Counted from the first letter of the stretch, positions 1 to 11,228 are shown. The stretch: 64,000 bases of DNA from Astropecten irregularis (GCA_963971285.1 OZ020262.1:4280082-4344081); one strand, 5' to 3'. The notes: generated by a model not told the origin, from the sequence alone. Made by a program: numbers and translations.

Positions 1-1397
1 TTACATATAGTTCTTAAAGTGGTCCATTTTTCGTATCATATCTGCGTTTTGGGGTTTTAGGGGCAGACATTTTTTCTTTTGGGTGAATCTTTTGCTAGTT
101 ACTGCATTTGGCTCTGGGATCTTGGTCTTCTTTTTGAGGGAAGGGGTATTTCTTTTGGAGGAGGGGCTATTCTTGGGGGACCTGTTACTGATAACCAATT
201 GTCCATGTGATTGCAATGTTTATGGCTTTTGTGTTGTGTTCAGCTTTTACTTGCTAAGTACAGCACTCAAATGGGGTTTTTGACGGCCACTTGGTTCAAC
301 TGCAAAGTTTTCATAAAGAAACAAATTCTGGTGTTTAAGGGGTTCCATGCTATCAGCCCCTGTCTCCCAAGGCCACTGCCTTTGACCTATATCCTTTGAG
401 ATTAATTAACGCCAGCGCGTGCGGAAGTTTGATCAGGGGAGTCTTCAAGTCTGGACAGGACAGGATCAAAGCGGTCCTGAAACCACAGGCTTAATCCACA
501 GGATTAGTGAGGGATTAATCCCTCGGCCGAAAATTTCCGGATCAAAAGTCGCACATGATCACGCAACCAAGATGCACATGGCGTGACCTTCAAGGCTTTA
601 GCAGGGACATGAGGGAAGAGGTTTTCTGATAAGGTGCTTGGATGAGGATGGCGTTATCCTCAGAAACAACCGAGCCTTAATCACCCTCCCAAAGTACTGA
701 CCCTGACTGACCCCACCACAAACACTGATAACCTTGTAAAAACATTCAGAATATTTCACAAATATTTCTATTTGTAATAGAAACGAGGACGTTCCAATCT
801 GTACCATACTTTGCAGTGTTTTTCACTTTTCAATGGCATAATGAAGTGAAAAAAAAAAACAGGGGAGGAAATCAGCTGATTAAAAGGAAAAATTTGCATG
901 CCCGAATATGGAGAAATTACAAGTGATGAAGGAAGTGTGATGTGGATACTAAAATTGGAAATGACACTGTGAGAAAGGGAAAACTCTTCCATGGGGAAGT
1001 TTAGTTTTGAAAAGAACTAGCAGGAGGGTAGGAATCAATGGCATGAAAGTAGGTACTGCAAGCCTAGAATTTAACGGAGGCCACGGAGGCCATGGCCTTC
1101 GTTGCCCTGGTTCTTGGCCTTGGTGCCCCCTTCAAATGTTTCCATAGACATTATGATTTTCCAATGGAAGTGCCCCTTGCAATGGAAAAGTGGCCTGAGC
1201 CACCCCGCGATTGCCCTTTCTCCGGGGTTAGTTCAATCCTGCTGAGGACCAGGGTTGAAATTTTCACCCCGAGGTGGCTCCGGGTTGAGTTCGCCCCGGA
1301 AATGAGCGCTCTAGTGGGAAAAGGCCTTTAGTGTAGTTGGAAAGACACGCAGACAACCCTCTGGCTAAGCCGCTGCCGTCACACAGAGTGTACTTAC
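1..1397. other. Intron of TBL1 gene, left edge; no coding sequence seen
   Basis: This is the sequence downstream of the last TBL1 exon in the window (minus strand), so it should be intron. No convincing exon was seen. It holds one short MITE at about 1059-1197 and, just after it, an imperfect inverted repeat (about 1195-1335; GAGCCACC near the left end and GGTGGCTC near the right). Open frames here are short and lack coding character. Confidence 0.6.
1059..1197 (+). mobile_element. MITE, CAAGCC-end family (6-bp duplication type), truncated
   Basis: The left end reads CAAGCCTAGAATTTAACGG. It continues through the family core (GGCCTTCGTTGCCCTGG, then CAATGGAAGTGCCCCTTGC) until about 1197, where similarity stops before the right terminal repeat. 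Full-length copies in this window are about 170 bp. The right part was lost or replaced by the adjoining inverted repeat. Confidence 0.75.
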
Positions 1398-1536
1398 ATT
1401 CCAATCTAATGAGGTGACATCTTTGTTACTAGGCACGTCTTGACCACCTTCTCGAATACAATGTCGTAGTACTAGTTGATGCGGGCTGTTGTTATTCTCG
1501 CTGAGGTTCCATATCCTCGCCGTCGAGTCTCCAGAA
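1398..1536 (-). CDS. TBL1XR1: TBL1X/TBL1XR1 orthologue, coding exon 5 (WD40)
   Basis: The exon is bounded by an acceptor (ttcag, read on the minus strand) and a donor (AAT|gtaagt). It encodes [14 protein letters not shown], a linker, then [20 protein letters not shown] and LDWN. This is the end of the first WD40 blade and the TBL1-specific insert before the second. The first base completes a glycine codon begun in the exon at 4554-4686, giving [15 protein letters not shown], identical in pattern to vertebrate TBL1XR1. TBL1 proteins are the beta-propeller exchange subunits of the nuclear NCoR/SMRT-HDAC3 corepressor. About 290 further residues must lie left of position 1. The choice between the vertebrate paralogue names is arbitrary, because an invertebrate is expected to have one ancestral gene (Ebi in Drosophila). 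Confidence 0.95.
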
Positions 1537-2224
1537 CTGAAACGAGAGGGAAGACAAAAAAAGGGGTCAGGATCGTACGACTGCTGGTTGATTAACACGC
1601 ATCTCATTAAAAATGTTTATGACGAGATACAGTAGAAGTTTTTCTTGGTCAAGCGAGGGCACCGCGTAGGACCCCATTTTGGCGTTTCAACTTTCAATTC
1701 GAAAAACAATCTCATGAATGCACTTTTAATGAAAAAAATATTTAACTGAAAATAATTCACGTGTTGGAGTAAGGAGCGCCTGACGTTCCGATCCTAACAG
1801 GATCTTCACCGAAGGCTGAAGTATAGTACTAAAATACGGTAATTGCAGGAATGAAATGAAGAGTTCATTTGCAAACACAGATAACTCCATTTATGAAAAA
1901 TTAACTTAATCTTGCTTTAATTTTAGTATTCATGGAAACCGCGTACATTTGGACATATAAATCTTAGACATATAAAAATAGAAGCATCCGTGATGATAAT
2001 GTACATTTTTCAACAAAGGAGTTATCTGTTTTTGCAAATGAACTCTTCAAATACATTTTGGTGATATTTTGAGGTTTGGGGGTCCAGTCAGAGTAAGTTA
2101 AGTAGCGGGCCTTTCTGAAACATGGTGCGGTCTTCCATTTAAGACCACCCAAGGGTTGGCCAGTGATTATGATGCCCTTATGAATGTTGAATGCCACCTT
2201 TTACTTCAGTAATGCCACTGTAAC

Positions 2225-2795
2225 GAACACCGCTACACCAAACATTTGGCTTAGATACCGAACATCATCCTTGGCTCCCAATTTTTGTGTACAATGTCAG
2301 GGCTCGAAATAGTACTAGCCTGGCGCACAATGTCTAGCAAAAAAAACACTCTGGGCAAGCTAGACTCACTTCCTTGGTTGCCCATTGGGCTAGTAACAAA
2401 AAATAAGAACCTACACGTTAAGGTATGGATCAACATATGTACAGGCAAGTAAAATTTTAAATGAGCTAATAAAATCTAAAGTAAGCTGGACCGGTGGGCT
2501 AGCCAGGAAATAAAGTTAGCGAAAGGCCTGAATGTATAGCCCTGCTGGACATTGTTTACTATAACGAACGACCACTATAACAAACAATTTCTGTGCATCC
2601 CAGCGTGTTTGTTATAGTGGCGTTCCACTGTATACGTCATCCTTGGCTCCCAATTTGTTTATACAATGTACATGTATATGCCTGACACACCAATACATGT
2701 ACCTGATAAGCACTGTTCACTTTACGGAACAACCACTATAATGTGCAATTTCTGTGTATCCCGGTGTGTTTGTTATAGTGCTGTTCCACAGTAAT
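2225..2795. repeat. Duplicated repeat with TATAACGAAC/GTTATAGTGG ends, split by an inserted element
   Basis: Two similar stretches, each containing CATCCTTGGCTCCCAATTT and a GTTATAGTG(G/C)(C/T)GTTCCACWGT end, lie head to tail. The first is interrupted from about 2296 (CAGGGCTCGAAATAGTACTAG) to about 2546. That insert has an hAT-like CAGGG start and internal CTAGC inverted repeats. A further piece of the outer repeat is at 19405-19465. Confidence 0.5.
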
Positions 2796-4270
2796 GGTCA
2801 GTTCAAATGCATTTTCCCCCTAAAAGATTCAGCTCTGACCAAGCATCACAAAATCATCAGAGAATCACCGGCGGACATTAGCCTGTCAAACTTTTCACGT
2901 CAAGGGTCTAAAACTAGGTCGACCTGTCCAGTTCAATCCTCATGAATTTGTGTCAGATTTGAATACGAAACAGCAAAAGCACTGTATTTCATCATCTTCC
3001 TTTTCCTTTTCAGCAACTCAACTCAAGGAATAAGTAGTGCCTGACTAAAATAAACCGAAACGAGCAAACAAATTCGTCCGAGGCCCAGGGGAGCGCTCGC
3101 TTCTAAATTTGATCCGATATCTGGTTAATCTTACAGTGGGCTTCCTGGGGACTAAAACTCTGTAAGAAGAAAACAGCCAATCCCCAGGGTGAGGGGGAGA
3201 AGGGGGTGGGGGAAGAGGCAGAGAGGGGGCCCTCTAAAACAGCGCGTACTCGGGGTAACGTCTAGGCAAAGATGGTGTGTTGTGTTTCTCTTTTTGGTTT
3301 GTTTACCGGTTGCCTGTGATTTCCCAAACATCCCGTTTGGCTCCAAACTAGGAGGAAATGTCCAATCTTCATCGGATTTTGGACTGCACAGCTGTAAGCT
3401 GGAAGCTGTTACGGATTGAGAGTGCTCAACTACCTATTCCTGGATCCCTAATATCCACAACTTTAAGATATCCCTACACCGCGTGGGATCGTATGGTCGT
3501 CATGCGTCATTCCATCAGGCTGGGGCAAGATGTGTAGCCCTGTGAAACAGGTTGATGTCAGGGCTGGAATTTAATGGGGGCCGTGGCCTTCCTTATTCTA
3601 GTCCGATTTTTCCAACGAGAATGAAGTGGCCTTTTCCCCTTTAAGAGCCAAATACTACCGGCCAGTTTCATAAAGGCGCTTGAGTGCATGGTATTGTGGA
3701 TTTTATGATCAATTTCATTTCGTACAGCTTGTTGTATTCATCATGCTATTCTTTGGTTTGTCCGTTCAGCAGGGTAAATTATCACACATGAATTTAATTG
3801 GTGAATTTACTCCGTTTTTCCAGTTTTTTGGGGGAAAATCAGTGGCCCTATGAGTGTAGTTGATGACCAATGAAACCGGTTCTGAAAGTACTCCTACAGG
3901 TATCCATTGTGCATAAAACCTTGTGAAGAGCTTAATCCTAAGCCTACTTGTTTAAAAGCCCTCCACAAGACGTTAATCCCGAACACGTGTCAACACAAGG
4001 ACATTATTCATTATCATCCTGGACAGTGGGCCCTCTGTTGTTTGAGTGTGTCACATAACACGCCCATTTTTTTCCAATCTTAGATTAAAGTAGATTTTGT
4101 TTTGGGTGTGATTAAGGTTTTTAATTATGACCTTCTGCAGGGGCTTAGTCCTAATACAATTTATGTATATCACAGTTAACCACACATGGATTTTCCTGTG
4201 GTACATGTAAGTGTGGTATCCTGAATACCACAATACACCACAGTGTAGTATGGGTGGTAATGGATGGTTT

Positions 4271-4470
4271 GTGTAGTGCTGTGGTCTAGTGGTCTGGCGT
4301 GTCAAACTCAAAGTCTTGTGGTAAATTTACAGATCGTGGGTTCAAAACCAGCCATGGGCTAGTGGTCCCTGCATGTGGACGCCCTACCGGGCAAGTCCTA
4401 CCAGTAGCTCCCATCAAAGAGTGAATCCGCTGCAGGATTGTTTTCATTTAGAGCCTCTTTCTGCACCAAG
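4271..4470 (+). mobile_element. tRNA-derived SINE, partial copy
   Basis: The box A-like TGGTCTAGTGGTCTGGCG and the box B-like GGGTTCAAAACC are spaced as in a tRNA. They are followed by CCATGGGCTAGTGGT, as in the copies at 11497 and 53214. The body then diverges from those copies. No closed acceptor stem, so this is not a functional tRNA. Confidence 0.65.
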
Positions 4471-4553
4471 TGAATTTGTAGTGCTTATGAAGAAGGCTTC
4501 ATAGCCTGATTTTTTTTGTTTTTGTCGAGGAAGCCTCGGTCCCTGGCACTCAC

Positions 4554-4686
4554 CCTGACGCTAAGAGGTCATTACAAGGATTCCAGGCACAGATGAAGAC
4601 TTCTGATTCATGACCCCTGAGAACGGTTGCTTTGCTGGCTGGGATCTCCACCCCTCCATCCAGCTCCATGCTTTCTGTGTGATTGG
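4554..4686 (-). CDS. TBL1XR1: TBL1X/TBL1XR1 orthologue, coding exon 4 (start of WD40 propeller)
   Basis: Acceptor ccttgtag and donor CAGG|gtgagt on the minus strand. The exon encodes a linker ([19 protein letters not shown]), the first WD40 strand set ([17 protein letters not shown]) and then NDLLASG. It has 133 bases: two complete the alanine codon opened in exon 3 and two open the glycine codon closed in exon 5. The linker is acidic and shorter than in vertebrates. HESEVF and CAWNP are near-invariant in the family. Confidence 0.95.
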
Positions 4687-5030
4687 CTACAAGGAAAAGA
4701 ACAAGAACAAAACACAGCAGGAGTGAAAACCATGAACATTTGGGTTTTTTTCTAGACTATGAATCAGACAGACTCAGGAAGAAGTCCCTGTGACTGGTCG
4801 GGGATTTTGTTCCTTCAAAGTTAAAGGTAGCATCATACTTTGGTAGCACGCCACTCTACCAAACAGAAATCTTCACAGATTTTACCTACAACTTACAGGG
4901 TCTGAAGATGGTGATGGTAGAAACATACCGTTAAAATTTGTCTGCATGAAATGCTTAATTTACTAAAAAAGAGTAAAATCAAGTTACCAAAAACAGTTTT
5001 GATCTTGGGGTGATACCGAACTACTGTGAA

Positions 5031-5196
5031 TAGGGCTCCACGCTTGTGACGTCACATTCAGATGTTCGGACAAACAAGTCGCACGCTACCCAAATAACTT
5101 ACACGTAAACATTGTGAAATTTGTCTGAACATCCGGGTAACTTTAGCTGTTGATATAAAGGGCGTATTCTAAATTTAGCTCGAGCGCGGATCCCTA
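5031..5196. mobile_element. Nested MITE with TAGGG-TCC-CGCT terminal repeats
   Basis: Relative to the second family 1 copy (5575-5605), the first copy has an extra segment. It starts TAGGGCTCCACGCTTG and ends with the reverse complement of TAGGGATCCGCGCTCG. Inside is a second inverted pair (CAGATGTTCGGACAAA and TTTGTCTGAACATCCGG). The insertion point contains TA. Confidence 0.6.
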
Positions 5197-5254
5197 TTGA
5201 TTTGAAAATACTGTGAGTGTTTTTCCACAGTTTTCTAAAAAAGTGGGCCCCATG

Positions 5255-5454
5255 NNNNNNNNNNNNNNNNNNNNNNNNNNNNNNNNNNNNNNNNNNNNNN
5301 NNNNNNNNNNNNNNNNNNNNNNNNNNNNNNNNNNNNNNNNNNNNNNNNNNNNNNNNNNNNNNNNNNNNNNNNNNNNNNNNNNNNNNNNNNNNNNNNNNNN
5401 NNNNNNNNNNNNNNNNNNNNNNNNNNNNNNNNNNNNNNNNNNNNNNNNNNNNNN
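5255..5454. other. Assembly gap of 200 N
   Basis: Exactly 200 undetermined bases. The flanks are copies of the same MITE, which probably caused the assembly break. Any open frame spanning it is meaningless. Confidence 0.99.
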
Positions 5455-6584
5455 TCTGAACTCTGAAGATGGTGAAGGTAGAAACAAACCATTCAAGTTT
5501 GTCTGCATGAAATGCTTAATTTATCAAAAAGAGTAAAATCTATGACCAAAAACAGTTTTGATCTTGGGGTGATATCAAAACTCCTGTGAATAGATTTGAA
5601 AATACTATCTGACTATGAGCGTTTTTCCACGGTATTCTAAAAAAGTGGGCACCATGTGGGACTGGAAATTTCATTTTAGCTGTTACTGGTTACTGTATCT
5701 TCCTTGATGTTTTTGACTGTGAATATGCATTTTATTTGGCAAAAATGAAGTTACCTTTAAAGATATATGATGCATTTTTGGAGTAGCCATAGCCATTGGC
5801 CAAAATACTGTACATACAGGAATTTGCTGATCTTTTCACTAGCTGGCTCAACTTGAAAGCCCGACTTTCAAGTTTCATACTTATGTCAGCCTTATCCAGT
5901 TGCTCTACGGAAACCCACACAGACACCCCCCCCCCCCCCCCAACAAGAGGTGTGACATTCATAAATCTTGAACAAGCCTAGACCTCAACTTCTGTACATG
6001 TACAGCCTTCCTGATTTGGTTTTCAGAAACAAAGTACTGATCAGGACTTGATCTGTCAACAGCTGATTAGAGAAGGGGGAGACTGCGAGTGGGTAACATG
6101 TCCAAGGGCCTTCAGCTGTGATTCACTTGTCTTCTGGGACAACAGCCGAAGATTTTAAGGGTAGATGTAAGATGTGCATTTTCAGCACAAAAATGTATTT
6201 TTTTCCTCCCAAGAATTAATTTGATTTCAGGTGACTCGGCAATAATTCCAAAAATAAACAGAAGAATCTGAGATGGCAGCACTAGCTTGCTAGAGACAGG
6301 AGCGTAACAGAAAATACACTTTTTGGCAAAATTGTGGATCTAGGAAGAACCATAAACTTGACGTTTATGGACGGCAGAAGAAAAAGACCAATGCAGTCAC
6401 TCCTTGTGAAAATGGGCAGAGCACATTGTCTGAAACGTTGAGTGCTGAATTCACTGACAGTTCTTCTCATAACCCCACTCCTTATTTAAAAAAGGAGCGT
6501 TTCAAATTTATAGTTCAGGTTGTCACCAAAGAGCTTGTTCAGTAGAGAGTTTCAGTCTACTTGTCATAATAATGTATTGCTGCA

Positions 6585-6885
6585 GTGGCCCTGGCCATTG
6601 CCTTGATGCCTCCTGGTCATTGCCTTAGTGCTCATGGTCATTGCCTTAGTGCCCCTGGTTATTTCCTTGGTGCCCTAGGTTATTGCCTTTGTAGCCCTGG
6701 GGTCGATTTCACTAACGCTTTGCGATCATCGCTAGGCCCAAATCCATCGCTAAAAGGGAAAATTGATCGCTACTTTGTGTAGGAATTTTCCGTTTAGCGA
6801 TGGATTTGGGCCTAGCGATGATCGCAAAACGTTAGTGAAATCGGCCCCAGGTTATAACCTTGGTGCCCCTGGTCATGCCTATTTG
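6585..6885 (+). repeat. Degenerate minisatellite, older part, interrupted by a palindromic MITE
   Basis: Imperfect units of the type CTGGTCATTGCCTTGGTGCC run from 6585 to 6698 and resume at 6849-6885. Between them sits the palindromic element 6699-6848. The array is the diverged edge of the homogeneous array at 7067-7345. Confidence 0.75.
6699..6848. mobile_element. Palindromic MITE with GGGGYCGATTTCACTAACG ends, copy 1
   Basis: The two arms are almost perfect reverse complements over the whole 150 bp (GATCATCGCTAGGCCC on the left, GGGCCTAGCGATGATC on the right). A short asymmetric centre contains GATCGCTACTTTGTGTAGG. A second copy at 11229-11377 has its centre in the opposite orientation. 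Confidence 0.85.
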
Positions 6886-6892
6886 CAGAGTT

Positions 6893-7045
6893 GTTGACTC
6901 GAGTCGGTGACTTGGACTGGAGTCAAACTCAAGTCACCAATTTTTGTGACTTGACTTGGAACAAAATGACTCGAGACTTGACTTGACTTGAGAAAATTTG
7001 ACTTGCAATTTGACTTGACTAGTGAAAATTTGACTTGGTTACAAC
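6893..7045 (+). repeat. GACTTG-based degenerate simple repeat
   Basis: Dense iterations of GACTTGACTT and GACTCGAG with AAAATTTGACTTG units lie immediately before the minisatellite. No coding sense. Confidence 0.8.
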
Positions 7046-7066
7046 TCAGCCTATTGGTGTCCCAGG

Positions 7067-7345
7067 GTGCCCATGATCATTGCCTTTGTAGCCCCTGCCC
7101 TGGTCATTGCCTTGGTGCCCCTTGTCATTGCCTTGGTCATTGCCTTGGTGGCCCTTGGTCATTGCCTTGGTGGCCCTGGTCATTGCCTTGGTGGCCCTTG
7201 GTCATTGCCTTGGTGGCCCTTGGTCATTGCCTTGGTGGCCCTGGTCATTGCCTTGGTGGCTTTGGTCATTGCCTTGGTGGCCCTTGGTCATTGCCTTGGT
7301 GGCCCTGGTCATTGCCTTGGTGGCTTTGGCCATTGCCTTGGTGTT
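7067..7345 (+). repeat. Minisatellite, 21-22-bp unit GGTCATTGCCTTGGTGGCC(C)TT
   Basis: About a dozen nearly identical units run head to tail, alternating 21 and 22 bases. All three forward frames stay open for about 90-120 codons because the unit lacks stop codons; these frames are repeat artefacts, not genes. It lies in a TBL1 intron. Confidence 0.92.
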
Positions 7346-7440
7346 AGTTAAAGGTCTAGGCCTTGCCACTCCTTCATTATAGTATAGTTGCACTCGATAT
7401 TTTAAGGTGCTATTGCTACAATGTATACTGTATCTTTCAG

Positions 7441-7589
7441 GTCACGTTTCCACAACTCTGCACAGCAGTATAATCAAACAGCGCCCTCACACCAACATCG
7501 TGGACTATCTGCATGTATGTCAGGCTGTCAGGTTGCATCTCGAGATGGCTGACAGGAAGGGAGCCCAGCCCTGGAATCTTATCAACTAG
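7441..7589 (+). CDS. Possible terminal coding exon on the plus strand (unrecognised)
   Basis: A good acceptor (ctgtatctttcag) precedes an open stretch of 49 codons ending in TAG. It includes IVDYLHVCQAVRLHLEMADR and ends WNLIN, and the codon usage looks protein-like. It lies antisense inside a TBL1 intron, and no partner exon was found upstream on the plus strand. It could be a retained fragment of a retrocopy or a chance open frame. I do not recognise the family. Confidence 0.3.
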
Positions 7590-7689
7590 GTAGCCCCAAG
7601 GCCAAGGAGGTAGAGGTGCCAGGTACATACATGTACAGCATGTACCACAGTGACTAGCCCCATGAACACATGCACACACACATGCCACC

Positions 7690-9610
7690 TTTCACTAGCA
7701 ATTCTGCATTTTGGACAATCATGCCTTTGTCAAAAACTTCCTGCCTCGACCTTTTAACACCGTTGACACTTTGCCAACGCAACGGTTTGACATCTTGAGG
7801 TGGGCAACACATGTGTTTTTCAAGGCAGTTTTTAATTCATATTTTCCTGTTGTGAGGAGATTTTCAGAACACTTGTCATCTGAACTTCAAGTTTAACATG
7901 CCTTAAAAATGCCTTGTGCTTTGGAAGAATGGCATACTCCATGAAGTACCGGTACTGCAAACATGTATAATACAATGTAGGTATAAATTCAGTATTCCCT
8001 GACAGCAGTAGTGCTGTGCATTTTCAGCGCTTTTTAAAACCGGACAACGCTTTGAAAAAATGATCGGTTGCCCGAGCTCAACTTTTAAAAAAATGAATGA
8101 CAGCACTATATTACGCACGTGTCGATAATGTGCACAATCAATGGATGCATAGCGCAGTAGGACAAGTGTGTAAAACATGCTACAATGATCGTTGTATTAT
8201 AGCACATGAGTTTCTGATCTCGATCTAAGTGCATGTTCTGGAATCTTGCGATGATTTGGTGCCGGCAACCTTACAGAATATTCAGTCAGAGTCGTTAATA
8301 ACTTGCTCAGCGTGACATGTCACATTTCTTACCGCAAAATCTGAGCCGAAGCCGGCCGCAACCCATGGTACCGAGCGCAACTTGACTGCACCAAATACAC
8401 ACGTTGTACGTACAACATGTAGGCTTCCACTTCCGGCCCGATTGCGAATTCGCGACTATGCACTTTGCTTGTGCACGTTTGTATGCTTTGAACATGTTGA
8501 ATGGTGTGGCGCGGATACTCATCATGGAATTTTCTAGATGCAATGCTGCTGCTGCATTGGCTGGGCCATGCGGCCATTTGGTGTGCATGCGGTGTACATG
8601 ACGCATCGTACGCGATATGTTTGTCTTCTTTTGTGCAAACTCGCTTCGGAAGGCTTTTCACAATATTTCTTTTTTAATCAAGTATGGGAAAACTTTGTTT
8701 CTACTTCAGCTGTACTTGGCAAAATGGACCCAACAAACAACTGAAATTCAAGTATGTATTGTACAGCCTACACTTTTGTGGTTGTTTAATTCATTGGGCA
8801 AACGTCAGTCTACTTTTTAAAAAGTTGGTTTTGTTAAATACCGTTTTTGAAATTTTGAAACCAGATGGCTAAATCCAAAGCGGTAGCCCGGAAATCTGTT
8901 TTTAATGCACAGCACTAGACAGGAGTGCCACTGTTAAAATGTTTCTCAGTCTCCACAGAGCAAATGTCAAGTCCGCAAGAGCTGTCACGCTGAGGTGGTT
9001 AGGGAGGGACATTTGGTTATGTCACAGGGACTGGGATGACTGGACTGGGATGTGAGTCACTACATCCGATGAGCAGCCTTCTAGGGAATGTACAGGGTAC
9101 CAGCTGAGAGCGTAGACATGACAAGTGGAATCCAGGTATGGATGACACCTGATCCCCATCTATCCTACGCCCAAGCCCCACCCACCAGGAATCAGGGTTT
9201 AGGGAACACCTGTGTAGGACTTGTGTACAAAAGCTTATATGGACTATGTGTGTGCACACAGCCAAACTATCGATCACCGAAGGTTTACAATGTAATACAC
9301 AATACACAAGTAATAAACTGCTGCAAACTGCTCATCAGCCAAAGTAATGACCTGGGGTGCGATCCGCTTGCACGAACATACGCGAACATGTTTGCAACAT
9401 TGGCGTTACGCTTAGATTTAGAAGTGGAATGAGACACGCAACAAATGGCTAACATGTGTTGCGTATTGCATCCATCTTTCATTCAATGTAGTAAGCCAAC
9501 TTCAGCAAACACCTCCACTACACCGTAATAGCAACGTTAGGCGAACATTGCGTTCCTGTTTGGCGAACAGCGCGTTCCGATTTGACAATGGTGGCGCAGA
9601 GTGTGCGTGG
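7690..9610. other. Intronic stretch without recognisable features
   Basis: Inside the 8.2-kb TBL1 intron. Open frames overlap on both strands near 8300-8740 but show no splice context or recognisable domain. A short piece at about 9300-9350 resembles the flank of the GGATC-hairpin repeat (CTGCTCATCAGCCAAAGTAA). Confidence 0.5.
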
Positions 9611-9620
9611 AAGGCACCCC

Positions 9621-9845
9621 TGGGGCCAATTTCATGGAGCTGCTAAGCACAAAAACGTCTTGTCCAATAAAACTAACTACATGTACAGATTAAAAATTAT
9701 ATTTGATATTCATGGTCAATGAACAACAGCCAAAGACCAATCGCAAGTGATACACAACACATGGAAATTTGGTTGCTAACCCTATTTGTCAGAAATTTCA
9801 TGGTTAGCAAATTTTTGTGCTAAGCAGGGTCGTAAAATTGGCCCC
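9621..9845. mobile_element. MITE with GGGGCCAATTTCATGGAGC ends
   Basis: The left end is GGGGCCAATTTCATGGAGCT; the right end is the complement, AAAATTGGCCCC. Subterminal GCTAAGCACAAAA and TTTTGTGCTAAGC extend the inverted repeat. The core includes GATATTCATGGTCAATGAAC, also present in the 13210-13450 copy. Confidence 0.8.
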
Positions 9846-9854
9846 TGAAATTGA

Positions 9855-10015
9855 TAAATGCTTGGAGTTACAAGTAGGAGGGCTGCTTCGATCCTCAGGA
9901 TCTCTCAAATGTGTATCTTTACAAATTCGCATGTTCTTATCCTCTTGTCATTTAGCCTTCAATAAAGATCCTGCTTGGATCGAAACGTGTCACACCTTCC
10001 TCACTCCAAGCGTAA
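9855..10015 (+). repeat. GGATC-hairpin repeat (GGATCGAAACG family)
   Basis: It starts AAATGCTTGGAGTT and ends with the complement CACTCCAAGC. Near the right end is AAAGATCCTGCTTGGATCGAAACG: a GATCC/GGATC hairpin followed by GAAACG. Related copies are near 1768, 14960, 32900, 49241, 52795 and 55805. Confidence 0.65.
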
Positions 10016-10019
10016 TATA

Positions 10020-11080
10020 CGATACTTTAAGCTAGATTAACACCGGATCTTGATGCAAAGGTCTGCATGTATCATCAACAGTGGTCAAAGCTTGATTGAA
10101 GGTGCACCTGCACTGGATTAATTTTAGCTTCAGGGATGCAAGTGACCGACTAAGTCATTTCCGGAAAATCACGGAAGGCCAAAATTGTGCAACCTACATG
10201 TAGGCAAGAGACTTACGGCAGGGGTGCAGGCGCCCTTCAGTGTTTAGGGTTCACACTTCTATCCATTTATTTGTATCAATGGTTTTGGTAGCTTATCCCT
10301 TGTGAATGTCTCGATCAATGATATATCCTTCCTTCTTTTTAAATTTTGTTAAAGCTGGAATTCATTTTGACATGTGCGGTTGCTATTTCGATCGATGTAG
10401 GCCGATCTGTACGACGCGCGTCTGTGCCAGTATTCATTAACATGACAAAAATTACATGGAACCAGACTATTCAGTTTGATTGTCAACAGAGGGCGCTATC
10501 GGTAAGGTCTGTTTCCTGCCCTGTTAAACCCCATTTAAACATGTGTACACAATACATGGAGCCAGACGATATGCTTTATTATTGTTGTTTTTTTACTCTC
10601 AAAATGAACAAGCGCAGCGCACAGCGGGCCCAGCGAATCATTTCCGGAAAATGATTTTTAATTACGCCATTTCCGGAAATCCGGAAATGTCCGTAACTCT
10701 TACATCCCTGTAGCTTGAGCCAGGCCCTAATCCGGATAACTTGACCATGAAGGCGTCCTGTCCTTGAATTTCAATTAACAGAAAAGGGTTTAGGGGTAGG
10801 TGTAAAGGATTAGTCGCATTGTCGATGTCATCGGTGACCCATGCATGATGAAATGTCCTATGGGCATGATATTACCCGGGACATCTGCTCTGGGCTTCAC
10901 AGGGTGATGTAGTAAAACTGACAATGTGACTAGAATGAAGCCCCCCCCCCCACTTGGCCTTGAAAGAGATACTGACTCTGCTCTATGCATTCATAGCATG
11001 AGCAAGGGATAGCTCTGTACTGGACCCACAAGTGTCTTTCATGGGTTGTTGAAGAATTCTGGCTCCTGCACATGTGTACA
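10020..11080. other. Intronic stretch without recognisable features
   Basis: Non-coding. Several TCCGGAAAT motifs occur at 10150-10690, including inverted pairs, suggesting a decayed element, but its borders are unclear. The open frame at 10346-10654 has no domain and no splice support. Confidence 0.45.
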
Positions 11081-11082
11081 TG

Positions 11083-11214
11083 AATGGGTGACTTTTGAGA
11101 ACCGGTCTTCAAGTCAACAGCGCACGCAATTGTGAGCATACGCGCGTTGTTTTATGCCTGCGCTGCTGTGCGTGCGCTGTTCACTTGAAGACCGGTTCTC
11201 AAAAGTCTCCCATT
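11083..11214. mobile_element. Palindromic MITE with GGGAGACTTTTGAGAACC ends, copy 1
   Basis: The left arm GAGAACCGGTCTTCAAGT mirrors the right arm ACTTGAAGACCGGTTCTC. A GC-rich centre contains GCGCACGC and GCGTGCGC. A shorter copy lies at 28471-28567. Confidence 0.8.
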
Positions 11215-11228
11215 GTACTTGTATTCCT

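Larger units (their letters stand above)
1537..4553 (-). other. TBL1 intron 4 (coding numbering), 3.0 kb
   Basis: Non-coding. It contains a fragment of the GGATC-hairpin repeat near 1768-1825 and a tandemly arranged repeat with GTTATAGTGG motifs (about 2225-2790) interrupted by another element. A decayed relic of the CAAGCC MITE lies near 3563-3650, part of a CCACA-rich repeat at about 4175-4290, and a SINE at 4271-4470. Nothing was recognised in 2800-3550 or 3660-4170. Confidence 0.6.
4821..5760 (+). mobile_element. TTAA-type MITE (family 1), composite of two copies across an assembly gap
   Basis: The left end is TTAA followed by AGGTAGCATCATACTTTGG; the right end is AAGTTACCT followed by TTAA. 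The interior shows the family landmarks GGTGATGGTAGAAACATACC, GTCTGCATGAAATGCTTAAT and AAAGTGGGC. Landmarks occur on both sides of the N gap, so two adjacent copies or one duplicated copy are joined there. The first copy carries a nested element at 5031-5196. Confidence 0.7.

Noticed and set aside
5194-5536. Open frames spanning the N run
   Set aside because: The sequence is undetermined; the frames are artefacts of the gap.
6988-7393. Overlapping open frames of 60-119 codons in several frames of both strands
   Set aside because: They exist only because the 21-22-bp minisatellite unit has no stop codon; there is no start or splice context.
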